Counted from the first letter of the stretch, positions 46,566-59,900 are shown. The stretch: 64,000 nt of DNA from Diphasiastrum complanatum (GCA_029204225.1 CM055104.1:19557295-19621294), one strand, 5' to 3'. The notes: generated by a model not told the origin, from the sequence alone. Numbers and translations are program-made.

Positions 46566-48440
46566 TAGATTGCACCCTATAGCACACTGTCATTCTAATT
46601 TATGTAGCAAGTTTCTTTCGTGAGTATTATGTAATTTTCTGCTCACATCCTTTCATCTTCTTTGTTGTCCACCATAGCTGGACAGATCCAATCGCTTCAT
46701 AAGTATGATCAATTCATTGCATGTCAACAGATCTACAATTTGCTAGCAATTTACTTTTGCATGTGCAAGTATTAGTCCATGCATGTTGCATGCATGTGCA
46801 TGTTGTTAGTTTTGAGCTATTTTGAGTTGTAGAAGACCATCAAGGATTCCTAGATTGGTAAACCTTGATTCAAAGATCCTAGCTATCTCTATTCTCAGAT
46901 TTATAACAACCCATTGTTGTGGGAATTGCAAGCAACTAGTATCGGAAGCCCAGTGATGAGAATGTGATGAACAATTTATATTTTGAATATTTGTAAAGTT
47001 AATTTTGGTTTGTAAATTGGTAAGAGAGCCATGGGATACGTCGTGTTGTGCTTGAACTTGGGACTGGAAAAACTTTGGATGCCATTATAACCAACTGAGC
47101 CAATTTGATTAGATAAGAGAGCCATGGAATAAGTTGTTTTATTGTAAGCTTTTAAACAAACTTTAGAATTGGAGGTGATGAACTAGCTTTCTAAATAGAA
47201 TAAAAAAGTATTGTAATATGATATTTTATCTAAGCAATTTAATTGATGCTATATTTTTTTATTGGTTGGGATTAAATTAGTATATTCTTTAGATGTTTAT
47301 GTTTATTGAAGTGTTAATAGTTCGCAATTTTTGGTGGATTTCTTTTTGGGTGGTTGTCAAATGGAATAAAATTGAGTACATCTTTTTTAGAGGTTTTTTT
47401 CGTGTTGCAATATTCTTTTTGTAAGTTTTTTGCTTGTCTTATGTGGATTCTACTAGTTGTTAGGCATTGTGTTTTGTATATGAATGTATTTATTTTGTGT
47501 CTTTTTTTTGTTTGTTGAGTTTGTTGCAGGAGGCAGAACATGTTTGTAAGTAGTAGTTAGTTTGAAATTGTTGTCTTTAACAATCTTACGTTAGAGGGTG
47601 TATCTTTTATGTTGTTGTTGTTGGTGTTAATGGTTGCTTCATTTTTTTTATCAGAAGATATTAGAGACTATTTATGCAAAATAACATTGATTTTTACAAT
47701 GTGATTTAATAGCACATAAGAAATATAGTCATTGCTTACAAACTTGCTTTCTTTAATTGAGATTTTTTATTATTATCAATTTGTCTTCTTGATACATCAT
47801 TTTCAATGTTGATTTAATGAGTGCTCATTAATGGGGTCATTTAATTATTCGTTGTTGTCAAGCCCTCGTGTGTTGTCTTGTTTAGTAGAAACATTTGTTT
47901 TGTTATTGGAAGTGTTGTTCCTATTTTTATCACTTTCATCGAATTAGTTTCATATTTTGATTTTTGAGGTGGCTATGATTGTAAGATAATACTAGAATCT
48001 AAAAGAAAGTTAATATACATGTAAATATCTATCTTTCCTTGTGTCAATAATTATTAGGATTTGTTTTTATGGTAATTAACTTGAGTAATGTAATTCGAGT
48101 CTGTAGAAATATTCATGTCTTATGATTGATTTTTCCTATGAGAATATTTTTGATCTTATGTCAAAAAGAATTTAATAACAAACAAACAAGATCAAGTGTC
48201 AATTCATTAACAATGTAAAGGTTTTGTTTCTTTGTGCCTCTTAGATTGTGTAATAGGAGTAGGCCAATGTTCTTTACGTGAAGTCTCCAAGCTAGGTGAG
48301 AGTTGTTGGTGGGATTGATTCATCTTGGTCCAACCAAGGTTTTCATATTGATGTAATTACTCTTTTTTTTTTTACGAAAATAACTATAACGTTGACATGA
48401 TTACGTGAAAAATCATAATAACGTTAACAAAAAGTGACCT
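46566..48440. other. Unassigned AT-rich region
   Basis: No gene seen. It contains one dispersed SINE-like unit (47050-47105). Confidence 0.5.
47050..47105 (-). repeat. Dispersed copy of the tRNA-derived SINE-like unit
   Basis: On the minus strand reads TTGGCTCAGTTGGTTATAAT, GGCATCCAAAGTTT and CCCAAGTTCAAGC, matching the A-box to B-box body of the tandem units at 28649-28961. Confidence 0.65.
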
Positions 48441-48454
48441 GTTGGTGGCATATA

Positions 48455-48600
48455 GACCGGGTGGTTCGGTGGAATAGCCCGTCGGGCTTCCCAAAGAAGC
48501 CCGCCAGGCCCTGCCGGCGGGCTCCTATAAAATGCCCGTCGGGACCGCCGGGTGCCCTATAACATAGCCCGACGGGCATTTTCACTATTAAAAACAGGCC
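48455..48600. promoter_or_regulatory. GC-rich palindromic island with TATA box
   Basis: In AT-rich surroundings, about 145 bp carry repeated GCCCGTCGGGC/GCCCGACGGGC and CCGGCGGGC palindromes plus TATAAAA at 48526-48532. CT-rich leader-like sequence follows, and a possible donor (AATCCAAGGTAGTT near 48710). Such arrays occur in the subterminal regions of plant hAT elements and in promoters. Which one applies here is undecided. Confidence 0.4.
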
Positions 48601-48829
48601 ATATCCCGCCCTGTTCCTCACATTTCAGCTTTCTAATCCTCTTGCTTCCAAATATTTTACTTCCAAATCTTCTTGCTTGCGATTTTATTTGCGCACGACA
48701 ATAATCCAAGGTAGTTAAATTTTATATTTTGTACTTTTAATTTAGATATCGCTTTTTAGTTATACAATATCCTAAAAGTTTAGATCTAGAGTGGTTATTT
48801 TTCATGTTTGTGGTTATTTTAGATTCATT

Positions 48830-49036
48830 TTTGGTGCACGGCTATTCACTTGGCTAGGTGCTATTGATGAATTTTCAATAATCATTTGTGTGCCTGATAA
48901 TTATTGATTCATCTTTGGTGCACGACTATTTACTTGGCTAGGTGCTATTGATGAATCTATAACTATCATGGTTGTTTGTTGCATGATTAGTCTCCAGTTT
49001 GTGGTTATTCTAGATTCATTTTTGGTGCATGGCTAT
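48830..49036. repeat. 190-bp dimeric satellite, left block
   Basis: Alternating ~84- and ~106-bp subunits sharing GGCTATTCACTTGGCTAGGT and GCTATTGATGAAT. It is cut at 49036 by the 2.2-kb insertion and resumes at 51234. Confidence 0.88.
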
Positions 49037-49240
49037 TGTTGTGTCGTCAATGTAGCATAGGGTCCAAACACTGGGAGTGGCAACCCCACCTTCACTTGCA
49101 TAGGAAGAGAGAGAGGCAGAAGAGAGAATAGAGAGAGAGAGAGTAGAGAGAGGGAGAGAGAGAACGCCTAGGTCGAGAGAGGCTTTGGGGGCTCAAGCGC
49201 CTACCCAAAGCTATTCACACCCAACCTAGAGTAGGATACT

Positions 49241-50083
49241 CTAGTATGAAGTTGCCTTAAGGCTTGCCCTCTCCATAAGAAGAGGAGTTAGTATACCAAG
49301 AGCTCTAGAAATAAACGTGGCCACCTTAGAAAAATAGCAGTCATGTGCATTTGTAATCCATCTGAACGCATTTTTATGTGCTTTGAAAGTACAGAGTAAG
49401 AAAGGTAATTCTTCTTTCCCTATTAGAAAATCAAGTATTTTAGTAGAAGTATCTCGGATCTTAACCATAGCCATGTCTAATGTATTCTCTTTTTCTTTTG
49501 AAAACGGGACAAAATCTGGACTAGACAGTCTAACCAAAGCCAAATTTCTTACAAAGTAGATGCACATAAAACACGGGTTATGTTGAGCCTTATCCACACC
49601 ATTCACATACAGATTGGTAGTAATCCAATTACGCTCATCAATGGCATTTATAAGTTTGTTATTCATTATACTTTTTCCATGCAGCCACTTGGAATTTTTC
49701 AAAAAGTTTGTTACATATCTTTGCAAATCAAGGCATGTTCCATAACATACTCATGATCAATATTTAGATAAGTAGGTAAAAAACTTGCGAATTCAAACCA
49801 TCCACGATAAAGTTCTAAAGCTACCTCATTTATATTAGACTGGCGCAATGGGATGTGATTAAGTCCTTTGTTCAAGTCATTCTTTAAAACTTTGCTTCTA
49901 ATAATTTCAGTATCCATCGAGACAACATGCCCATAAATTTCGAAAATGAACTCTTTAAAACGTTTATTGTCAGCGCAAGTACAAAGTGGAATGTTGTCAA
50001 CATCGGAATCACAAAAAACTAGAAAGGGTTTACAACGATTGCTTGTAGTAATATCCAATCACAATATGCCAGTCAAACCTTGC
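49241..50083 (-). pseudogene. Penelope-like element fragment (PLE2)
   Basis: Two frames (49711-50058 and 49241-49726) joined by a frameshift give the same N-terminal RT region as PLE1: LCTCADNKRFKEFIFEIYGH, NKGLNHIPLRQSN, NGVDKAQHNPCFMCIYFVRN, SPDFVPF and LLCTFKAHKNAFRWITNAHD. It stops right after this motif, before the RT catalytic core, where GA-rich host sequence begins. Clearly diverged from PLE1 (roughly half the aligned residues agree by eye), so it is a separate old insertion or subfamily. Non-functional. Confidence 0.75.
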
Positions 50084-50667
50084 TACTACACAACGGTAAT
50101 CACAACACCCTGTAAGCATTCATCCTTAGCATATATCCTTCCTTATCAGCGAGCTACCATTCAAAACGTTCTCACCTTTGTTTGCAGTACGATTCTCTTC
50201 CAGTAGCATCCACGAGCATTCTCTTCAATCACAATCACCGTACGGTAGAGCACCAGGAGAGCAAGAATGAGGGAGAGAGAGAGAGAGAAAGCAAGAAAGC
50301 ATGAGAGAAAGTGAATAGGGTTGTGTGAATTCTCTCTTTATAGAACTAGAGGACACTTCGGTGTACTAATAAGTGCAAATTGCTAGTCACCGTTAGATTG
50401 ACTATCCATAATGTGCACAGATCCTGGCCTTTGAAAGATTCACAGCTTTCCCACCATTTAAAAAAAAAAACTTTTTCTATTATGTGGGGTCTTTTATCAT
50501 AGTAAGGCATTTTTTTTCCCCCACTAGCAAATAAGTTTAGTACGTGACATTTAGCGATATATGTATGTAACAGAGCCCATGAGAGAGAGCGAGAGAGGAG
50601 AGAGAGAAGGCCATGGCTAGGAAAGGTTTTGGGGGCTCGAGCACCTACCCAAAGCTATTCGGTCCTA

Positions 50668-50782
<115 letters not shown>

Positions 50783-51233
50783 GAGTTTTCTCCTTTGATT
50801 AAGAATAGATTGAGAGTGTCAAATGAGTACAAATGGTGCCCTTTTATCTTGGGGAGGCCCTTGCCCCATTCATCCTATTGACTACTTGAAATGGCAAGGA
50901 TTGCAATCTTAGCCTTTCAAAGAAACACAAAAGATCTAATGGTGTACAAAGAAACACACCCCACCTACCACCATTTGACTTTGACTCAGCCTTGTAACTT
51001 AGACTTTGGCCTTTAACTTATTTTATTTGCACCTAAGGCCCAAGTCACTAGGAAACAACTTAAACTATTTAACTAGTGTGCTCATTGGGCTGGGCTTATA
51101 CACGCAGGAAGCCAGTGCCTTGTACTTATTGCTCTACTGTACTGTGGAGGGGCCCACTTGGTAAGGCTTGGCCAATAGTAGTTTTAGTGGTGGGACCCAC
51201 TAATTTATTATTGTACAAGAAATACCCACAACA

Positions 51234-51680
51234 GCTATTTACTTGGCTAGGTGCTATTGATGAATTTTCAATAATCATTTGTGTGTCTGATAATTATTGA
51301 TTCATCTTTGGTGCACGACTATTCACTTGGCTAGGTGCTATTGATGAATCTATAACTATCATAGTTGTTTGTTGCATGATTAGTCTCCAGTTTGTGGTTC
51401 TAGATTCATTTTTGGTGCGTGACTATTCACTTGGCTAGGTGCTATTGATGAATTTTCAATAACCATTTGTGTATCTGATAATTATTGATTCATCGTTAGT
51501 GCACAGCTATTCACTTGGCTAGGTACTATTGATGAATCTATAACTACCATTGTTGTTTATTACATGATTAGTCTCAAGTTCATGATTATTTTAAATTTAT
51601 TTTTGGTGCACGACTATTCACTTGGTTAGGTGCTATTGATGAATTTTCAATAATCATTTGTGTGCCTAATAATTATTGAT
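51234..51680. repeat. 190-bp dimeric satellite, right block
   Basis: Continues the array of 48830-49036: about two further 190-bp dimers plus a partial unit, more diverged toward the right. Confidence 0.88.
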
Positions 51681-52086
51681 TATTATTTAAGAATTGTGTG
51701 CATTCTATGTCTGTGTTGTGTGAAGAATTTTAAGATTGTATAAATATTTCAATTTTAACATTTTTAGTTTATGTTTTTATTTCATTATGTGATACAGTAG
51801 ATTTCAATTTTGTATTTCATATTTCAATTACAACACATGCTTGCAATTTGATATTTCTAGCATTATTAGTAACTCGTTAACTTGATTATGATCCAGAGTG
51901 ACTTAATTATGATTCATGAAGTGAGATTTATTATGAGGCTAGATTTGTACATTGTTATTCTTAACATCTAGTACAAAAGATTTTTTTATTAGATGTTATT
52001 TGTTGTTTTAATAGTTGCTATCAAATGAAATTTGTTATTGTAAATTCAATTTTTTAGCATTAGTAACTCGTTAAATTTTTTCGCAG

Positions 52087-53840
52087 AAAATATGGCCGAC
52101 CAAAGAAAATTTCTTCTCAAGTCTTTACGTACATCTGCTGCCAATTAGTAGATGGCTTTAACAACACTGAGTTAGAGGAAGTTGTTTGTAATGAGGCTCG
52201 TGTGAGAGCACTTACAAACAAAATAGTTCAAGCGACGTGTAAAGAATACAACGCCAATGAAGAGAAAGTTACGGAAAATATTTCTAGTTTTATTGGAGAT
52301 GTTAGCAAGTGTCTTCAAGGTCTGGGAGATGAAGCTCTCTCTGGGATAGATAAATCTAAATTAGGATCTTGGGACAAGTTGTGGAGGATACCAAAAGAAA
52401 AAAATAGAAGCGCTAAACACATCAAGACTCAAGTTGTGTTATAAAAAAAAATGCGATTAGAACATCGTCGTTCACATTTAGGAGACAGTTCGTCCATGGA
52501 GTTAAAAAAAAATAAGATTCTATCAGTGGAGATTCCAAATGATGCAATTGTTTGGAAAGAAAAGGTAGGATCTGGTACATTTGGATAATGTTTTAAAATG
52601 GAGATCGTCGGCGGGATATCTTTTTTTCCCAAAGGAGTTGTTTTTGCCGCAAAGAGATACAAAGGTGAGCAGCAAAGAGGTTAGCATTGATATTGCACAC
52701 ATGGGAATTGTGCGCAGTATTGGGCATACACGATGACCTCCTTTGGTCTCTATCTTCTCGTACTTTAATGGAGGTAGCCTGGACAATTTGATAATGAAGC
52801 TACCATTCAAGAATGGCTCGCGCAGAAGAGCCATGGCAAAGTTGCAGGGGAATGGTAAGGTGAAATGTCCTCAACTAGACCCTATTATATCATCAGATGA
52901 AAAGAGCCAAAAAAAGACATACGAGCGGTTGAAAGCCATAGTTGAAGGAACTGATATCAATGAGATGGCTAGAATTGGTGCTCTTACATCTGAGTGGGCC
53001 AATCCCGGTGGTGTGCAATGGAAACAGATAAATGACACTGTTTCTATGGAGATGGTCCTCGAAATCTAACCAACTCTCAGGTCAGACATCAAAAAAGGAC
53101 GTTTCAAACTTGGAAACTGTGAACAAAGATATCAAAAACAACGCCAAAAAGATATATCTGGGGTGCACGACACAACATTTACACCATCAAGATTGTAGCC
53201 TCAGCTTTGCTAAAATGTTGTACTTCTCGAGAGTCTTGTTGATTTTTGTTCAAAACTCGCTAGGCAGGTGGTGTCCGACCTTCGGAACCAGAGTGTTTCT
53301 GTTACTCGAACAGAGTTACAGGATGCTCTCGTTGGTGCATCATGTCAGGTGCATGACCCAAATAGAGGAGTTGTAGTCTTATGTCCATAGTCAAGAGAGC
53401 GCGTTCAATAACGGAAAAGAGCAAGTATATAAAATCATACATGCTGGTAGAATATAAAATATGCGGTTAAACATGCTTCAAGCTGACAGGATCTTTTGCT
53501 TTTCAGGCACACAACGACGATGACGACGATATGCGGCAATTGAAGGCTGAAATGAAAACATTGGGTTGTCGGTTGGAAAATCTTGAAGGGCTAGGTGGTG
53601 GCAGCCATATATCTCGCAGGATGGTGCACCCTAATGTTCTAGAGCATATAATAGACGACCTACTCCAAGATTGTTGTCCACTTTGCCACCACAATTTTCA
53701 TTCATGGAGTGGGCATTACCAATCACCATGTACGACATTGCTTCTCTCGTCCAAAATATGATGCTAGAAACTAAGTGCAAGTTATGTGATTATAAAATTG
53801 TAGAAAACTTTATATATCACATTAGACATGCATGATGGCA
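52087..53840 (+). pseudogene. Decayed multi-exon gene with kinase-like N-lobe
   Basis: Begins after an acceptor-like TTTTTTCGCAG. An open stretch of 115 codons (52091-52444) includes NTELEEVVCNEARVRALTNK and SKLGSWDKLWRIP. After frameshifts, 52520-52790 gives a protein-kinase N-lobe: IVWKEKVGSGTFG (glycine loop, then a stop), VVFAAKRYKG (VAIK Lys), KEVSIDIAHMGIV (helix C) and VSIFSYFNGGSLDNLI (hinge). No HRD or DFG C-lobe follows; instead NEMARIGALTSEWANPG. A likely intron (CATGTCAG/gtgcat near 53350 to CTTTTCAG at about 53504) joins ELQDALVGASCQ to a coiled coil (MRQLKAEMKTLGCRLENLEG) and a Cys/His end (TKCKLCDYKIVENFIYHIRH). Family not recognised; dead host gene or TE cargo. Confidence 0.5.
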
Positions 53841-54784
53841 TGATGATTATCGTAGAATCCAAGAGATGTGTGTCTTCAAAACTTTGTAGCTTGTGATAGA
53901 GCGTCAGAATGGCCACTTCAATGTTCACTTTTTGTACTGAACTTTTTTACTTCACAAATCAAGTATTGTAGAAATTTATTGTCCTTACTTATTTGGATCC
54001 TTGGATTTATTTTGATTATTTGTGCAAATGGGTTTTTGTATAACTGTAACCAAAAACCCTAAACCCTAAACCAATGATCATAGATTCATAAACCTAGACA
54101 CTTAAAAATAAAACCAAACATCTAACTTATCATGGTAAATCACACACAATTTGATATCCAAATTGGTAAACCTCTAATATACTTCTCTTTGGTAAATCAA
54201 TGACAAAATAGGTGGTTTATACATTTGTTAGATCTTAACAAAGGAAGCCAATTAAAGGAAATTATATTCTTCTTATTATGTTTTTTTGAAGTGTATGCTT
54301 GTAAAAAAGTTAGTTGTTAGCTGTTATATTAGTAATTTTGGCCTAAAGCCAATGGGAAGTGGCAATTGTCTTCCCAAAATTTTATAAAACAAAGTTATGC
54401 CTTTGTCTGTGAGATTTCACACTTTTGTTTTCGCTTTCAATTTCGATTTTGATTTTGCTTTTGCTTTTGCTTTGCTTTCAAGCATATCAGTTCTTATATG
54501 AAGAGCTTGTAAATAATGAAGTAAAAGAAAAGAATCCATTTGAATAGGGGTTGTACCTTTTCTTGTGATTTGGAAATATCATAGTATACTTTTTGGTTAC
54601 TCTTGGCTTGTGACTATAGAATTTTGTTTTTCTTGGAATCACTCTTACTAACATTAAGATTGCATTAGTTTACTTTATAATCTACACATATATCTTTTGC
54701 ATTTAATATTTTTCGATTTTGAGTATAATAGTTCTTATATGAAGAGCTCGTAAGTAATAAAGTAAAAGAAAGAATATGTTCTAA
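53841..54784. other. Unassigned region with short telomere-like tract
   Basis: 54056-54072 is ACCCTAAACCCTAAACC, 2.4 units of the plant telomere repeat. A ~45-bp direct repeat around AGTTCTTATATGAAGAGCT occurs at 54489-54535 and 54729-54774. No gene seen. Confidence 0.6.
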
Positions 54785-55482
54785 AAAAATTATACATTTT
54801 CTTTATATTGTAAAATTGTTAGCATATACTTGTGTTTTCCCAGTAGGCACATTTCATAGACATGATTAGTGTTTGTGACAATAGACATATTCATATCCTC
54901 GACTAAGTTATTACGATGTATATACAAAATGGCCCTCGTATTTAAATGACCTAATCTTTTGTGCCATAACATTAGACTCTCGATTTAAGATAGTACATTA
55001 CTTTGTATCAAACAAGGCTACATAATCTTGATCAGTGATCTTGTTGATTGACAACATATTCTTTGTCAATTTTGGTGTGTCATATGTTGAGAATCTCATG
55101 AGCCAAGATACCATTACTAGGCATCTCGACTATGTTGATCTTGTACCATTACCAGCCTTTGGGACTCTTGGACATCCTTGGATGAATTTGAGGTATCTTC
55201 TTGTTGTTGATGCATCTTCTTCTTTGTTTTATTTTGCTTGAGAACCTAGTAGTCTTTGATATCATGATGGGTTTTCTTACAATATTTGCAAAATAACTTC
55301 TTATATTTTTGCTATTGCTCATGTTGTTTTGCATCTATCTACTTAGTATTTGTCTTCTTCTTTTTCTTAGACTATTGTTTATTTGACATTATGACAATAG
55401 CCTTGCTATTTGAAGAAGAGAGACTCTTTTTTCTTACTTCTTCTTATAACACACTAACTATCACCTTTTGGAGTGTTAGCTC
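54785..55482 (-). pseudogene. Ty1/copia element C, left part: zinc knuckle to pre-integrase
   Basis: On the minus strand from 55482: a basic region, a CCHC-like knuckle (KLFCKYCKKTHHDIK near 55290), a decayed protease region, then LMLWHKRLGHLNTRAILYIH (GAG-pre-integrase) and CLLGKHKYM near 54850, ending at 54785. Stops are frequent. Copia B is inserted at 55482/55483; the gag N-terminal half continues at 63175 beyond it. Integrase core, RT and RNase H are absent. Confidence 0.75.
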
Positions 55483-56904
55483 TGATGGGGCAAGGGAGAT
55501 GGAAGAACGCGAACGGAGAAGAGAGCAGGAATATTGCAAAATAGCTCTCCCGTTACAATCAGCTGCTAAATGCAAAAATAGTCTAATAGAAAGTTTATGC
55601 TGAATATAATCACAGCTTTAAGTGCCCAATTTTCCAACATGATCTTAAAAATTGATTCATACTCTCAAAAACAAGAGTACAGTCCACTGAAGAGATTAGA
55701 GATGGTGTGTGTGGTATTACTGAAAAATGGATTCAATGAGAAGTATAGTTCTGAAATAGATAGTAATAGCAGTATGATATCGCGAGTCCCTCAGGCGTCG
55801 AAGACAACCATCATCTGATCAGAAACTGAGGAGTCATAGACGTCTGTGTTCTGATCAGAGTGAGTAAACAAGTGCGATCGAACAACGATAAAGTGCATTC
55901 AATCACAACATGCATTCATCTAGGTTATACACAGATAGAAAAGCTATTGCTGCTATATTACACTGAAACACAATACAGATAGCAATTACAACAAAAAATT
56001 GATGGCGTAACTGGGAGGCTCAAATAATACGTCTCATGGATGGAACAACCAAAAATCTATGCTTGGATGATCTATTTATAGATTTCATCGATGTTTTAAT
56101 TACATTGAATGTTTGTCACCTAATCAGGAAAGCCGTTGTACTTGGAAGTATATGGCTTTTGTGACAACTATACATAATATAAATATACGGTTAGCAAATC
56201 AGGATCATTGACGCAGACGAGGACGTCGCAAAATTTCTCACTTCGCATTTTACGTGAAGTGGTTTTCTCTCACTTCGCAAATTTTGGGAAGCGACTGGGA
56301 ACGTTCCTCGTTCAAAACAGACAACCTTCGGTATTTTCTCTCCTTTCGGATTTTTGCGAAAAAGCCGAAGGTGCCTTTAGAAAGTTGAAGGTGCCCTAAA
56401 AAAGGCGAAGATGTCTTTAGCAGTTCAACTTTCTCGCACTTTTTGGAAAAAGCGAAAGAACTGAAGGTGCTCTTAACAAGTTTAAGCTGCCCTTAAAAAG
56501 TTGGCGAAGGTGTCTTTAATAGTTTAAACCTTGAAAATAGAGGACCACCTAGAATTTTCTCTCTCTTCACATTCTCAAAAAAATGCGAAAAAAGGTGAAG
56601 ATGTTGAAAAGTTAACTGTTGAACTGTGAACAAATTGACTTCTTAAAAAATAATTGAACGGAAGAAGTTGAAGGTAAGTGTTGCAGTTTTCAGGAAAGTG
56701 TGAAAAATGCGAACTGCGACACTTAGTGTATTTCTGCAGACTGTTCAAAAAGTAATGTAAACTTAACATCTAAACTAGAAATTATGATGGGATTGGTTAC
56801 CCTTTGCTGGAGATCAACCGGAAGTCCGTTGTAGACGTCCTTCAAACAAATTGGTTGTCTAAGTTATGATTCCAAGGAGGCAACTGTGGGCTTAATTTCC
56901 AACA
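55483..56904 (-). repeat. 3' LTR of copia B
   Basis: 1422 bp, TGATGGGG...TTCCAACA on the plus strand. Its middle holds short GAAGGTGCC/CTTTAAAAAG subrepeats (about 56360-56530). Confidence 0.88.
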
Positions 56905-56917
56905 GTCCCCCTTAAGG

Positions 56918-59900
56918 TCACGGTTGGTGCCTTGGTATCTTCATCAGGTTCAGCATGTTGAAGAACTTCTGGTGCTTGATCCTGGGAAGCGCTTTGGTGA
57001 AGATGTCTGCGGCCATTTATGTTGTGGAGCAGTATTGAAGGATCACTTGCCCTGAGAAAACTTTCTCTCGAATAAAATGATACTGGATTTCTATGTGCTT
57101 GGATTTGCCATGAAATCTGGGATTCAGTGATAGTGAAATACAGCTCAAGTTGTCACATAGAATGGTGGTAGCATTGAACTAAGTGTGATGTAAGTCGTGA
57201 AGTAATAACCTGATTCATATAGCTTCTTTTGAAGTTTGGCATGTTGCGATGTACTCTGCCTTTGTCGAACAAAGCACAACTGATTTCTGCTTCCTTGAGT
57301 TCCACGAAATCGGTCCCCCTGCCAGATAGGAACAGAACCCGGAGGTAGATTTTCGGGTAGAGACTATTCCTTCTCAATCTGAGTCGGAATAGTCTCGCAG
57401 ATGAGTGGGTTGATAGCATTTCCATCTTAACATAAGATGTGATCTAAACTTTCTTGAATATATCTCATCACTCTCTTTAATGCTTTCCAATGAGAGATCC
57501 TAGGATTAGACATGAATTGACTTAACGTGCTAACAGTGTATGCTAAATCTAGTCTATACACAACATTGCATACATTAAAGATCCTATTAGTGAATGATAA
57601 GGGTGCTTCGCTATGTCGAGTCTTGTCTATCAGAATCAGCACAAGTAGGTTTAGTCAATACTATACTTGGATCCATTGGAGTATCAATGGGTTTGCAAAC
57701 AGACATATGAAATTTTTCTAAAATGCCTTTTAGATATGTCTGCTGGCTAAGATAGATCTTCTTATGAAGCCTATTTCTAGCAATGTGATTTCCTAGCAAA
57801 GAATTGACAACTCCTAAATCAGTCATGTCAAATTCCTTTGATAGATCACTCTTAGTAGTGTGCAGTAGAGAAGTGTCGTTAGATAGAATAAATGGATCAT
57901 CTACGTAAAGAGCTATGTGAACTGAATTGGTGCCTATATGCTGTGAATAAACATTACAGTCAGCTGAATTGTTTGCAAATGCCAATTGAATGAGATAAGA
58001 GTTGATTCTATCGAACCATGCTCTTGCAGCCCGTTTCAGACTGAATATTGCTTTGTGCAGCTTGCACACTTTGTGCTCTTGGCCTTTGACTTCAAATCCT
58101 TCCGGTTGGAAGGTGTACAGTTCCTCTTCGACATTGTCGTTGAGAAATGTTGTCTTGACATCCATTTGGTGCATTTCGAGGTCTTCCACGGCTGCTAACA
58201 CAATTAGAGTCCTGACTGACTGCATCTTGATGACAGGACTAAAAATTTCTTGATAATCCACTCCTTGGACTTGAGTGAATCCTTTAGCCACCAGCCGTGC
58301 TTTCCATTTGGCAATGGAACCATCAGAGTTGATCTTCTTCTTGAAGATCCACTTGTTGTCGATAACTCTCTTGTGAGTGGGGAAGTCGACCAGTGTTCAG
58401 GTCTGATTCGTCAAAAGTGAGTTGTACTCGCTTTCCATAGCTTCTTGCCACTTCACAACATCCTTGGAGTTAATTGCTTCGGCTAGCTCTCTAGTTCTTC
58501 TGATGATGTCCAGAATGATTGAAGTGTATACCTCTCAAAAACGGATTGAGTCCGTGAGAAGTTTCAAACATTTGGTTGACCAGAATGTGATGGTGCTTCT
58601 TCTTGAATTTTTCCAGATATGCTTGAGCTAGCTTGGTCTGGTCTGGTGACAAGTTCTATCGGCTACTTGGCTTCTATAGCTGTAGCTGTAGCTGCAGCTG
58701 CAGGTTCTGTAGAAGGAACATCAACGTTGGAAGAATCCATGCTACATGAAATAGGATGAAATGACATAGCATCGTTTATCGATGGTTGTTTGAAATCATA
58801 GTATGCATGTTCTTGAAATATTAAATCCTTAGAGGCAAATACTACATTGGTGGATGGATACTACTTTATAAACTTTATGTTCATCAAGATAGCCAATGAA
58901 AATACATTTATTTGTCCTATGATCCAGCTTCTTCCTAAGCTGTTTAGGAATGTGAACAAAACAGATACAACCAAAGATTTTTAACTGGCTGACACTAGGC
59001 TTGTGCCCATGCCAAACTTCATAAGGAATTCTGTTGTTGACGGCTTTGGTGCTGGAGTTGTTCTGCCGGTAATAGGCTGTGGCAGTAGCTTCTACCCAGA
59101 ACTTCACAGGTAGGTGTGCTTGATGTAGCATGGATCTGGTTGAGTTGAGAAGAGTTCAATTCTTCCTTTTTGCAATCCCGTTCTATTGAGGTGAATAGGA
59201 AGTGGTGAACTGTCTTCTAATACCATGTTCAACCATGTAGTCGGACATCTTGTTAGAGATGTATTTGTCGTTGCCATCAGTTCGGAGTGCCTTCAATTTT
59301 GTAGACGTTTGTGTCTCAGCCATGGCCTTGAATCTCTTGAAGCATTCAAAGGCTTCAGATTTGTGCTTAATGAACATGACTGTAGACCATCTAGAATAAT
59401 CATCTATGAAAGTGATAAAATAGATTGCATCTCCTAAGGACGGAGTTGGCATTGGACCACAAAGATCACTGTGTACAAGATCCAATACATGCTTTGTTTT
59501 GATGGAATGTGATTTTGGAAACTTGCTTCTAGAGTGCTTCCTATAGATGCATGATTCACAAGAGAAAGATTTCCTATTTAATGAAGAAGGGAAATTCAGT
59601 CCATCAACTAAATTATTACAACACATATAAGAAAGTGGTCTTGTATTCACGTGTCCAAATCGACTATGCCACTAAACAACACTGTCGTTTACATTTTCAT
59701 TCGAGATACTAGCTAATGCAACTGAATTAGAGAGTATGTAAATATTTTTGACTCTAGTGCACGTAGTCAAAGTAGTGTCTTCCTCGAGTATTGTATACTG
59801 CTCAGATGAGAAAGTAACAGTGTAGCCTGTGAAAAATTGTCAACTAGTAGTATTTTCCTAACTTGAGATTTTGTAGGCCTATGGCCAAATAAAAGTTAGA

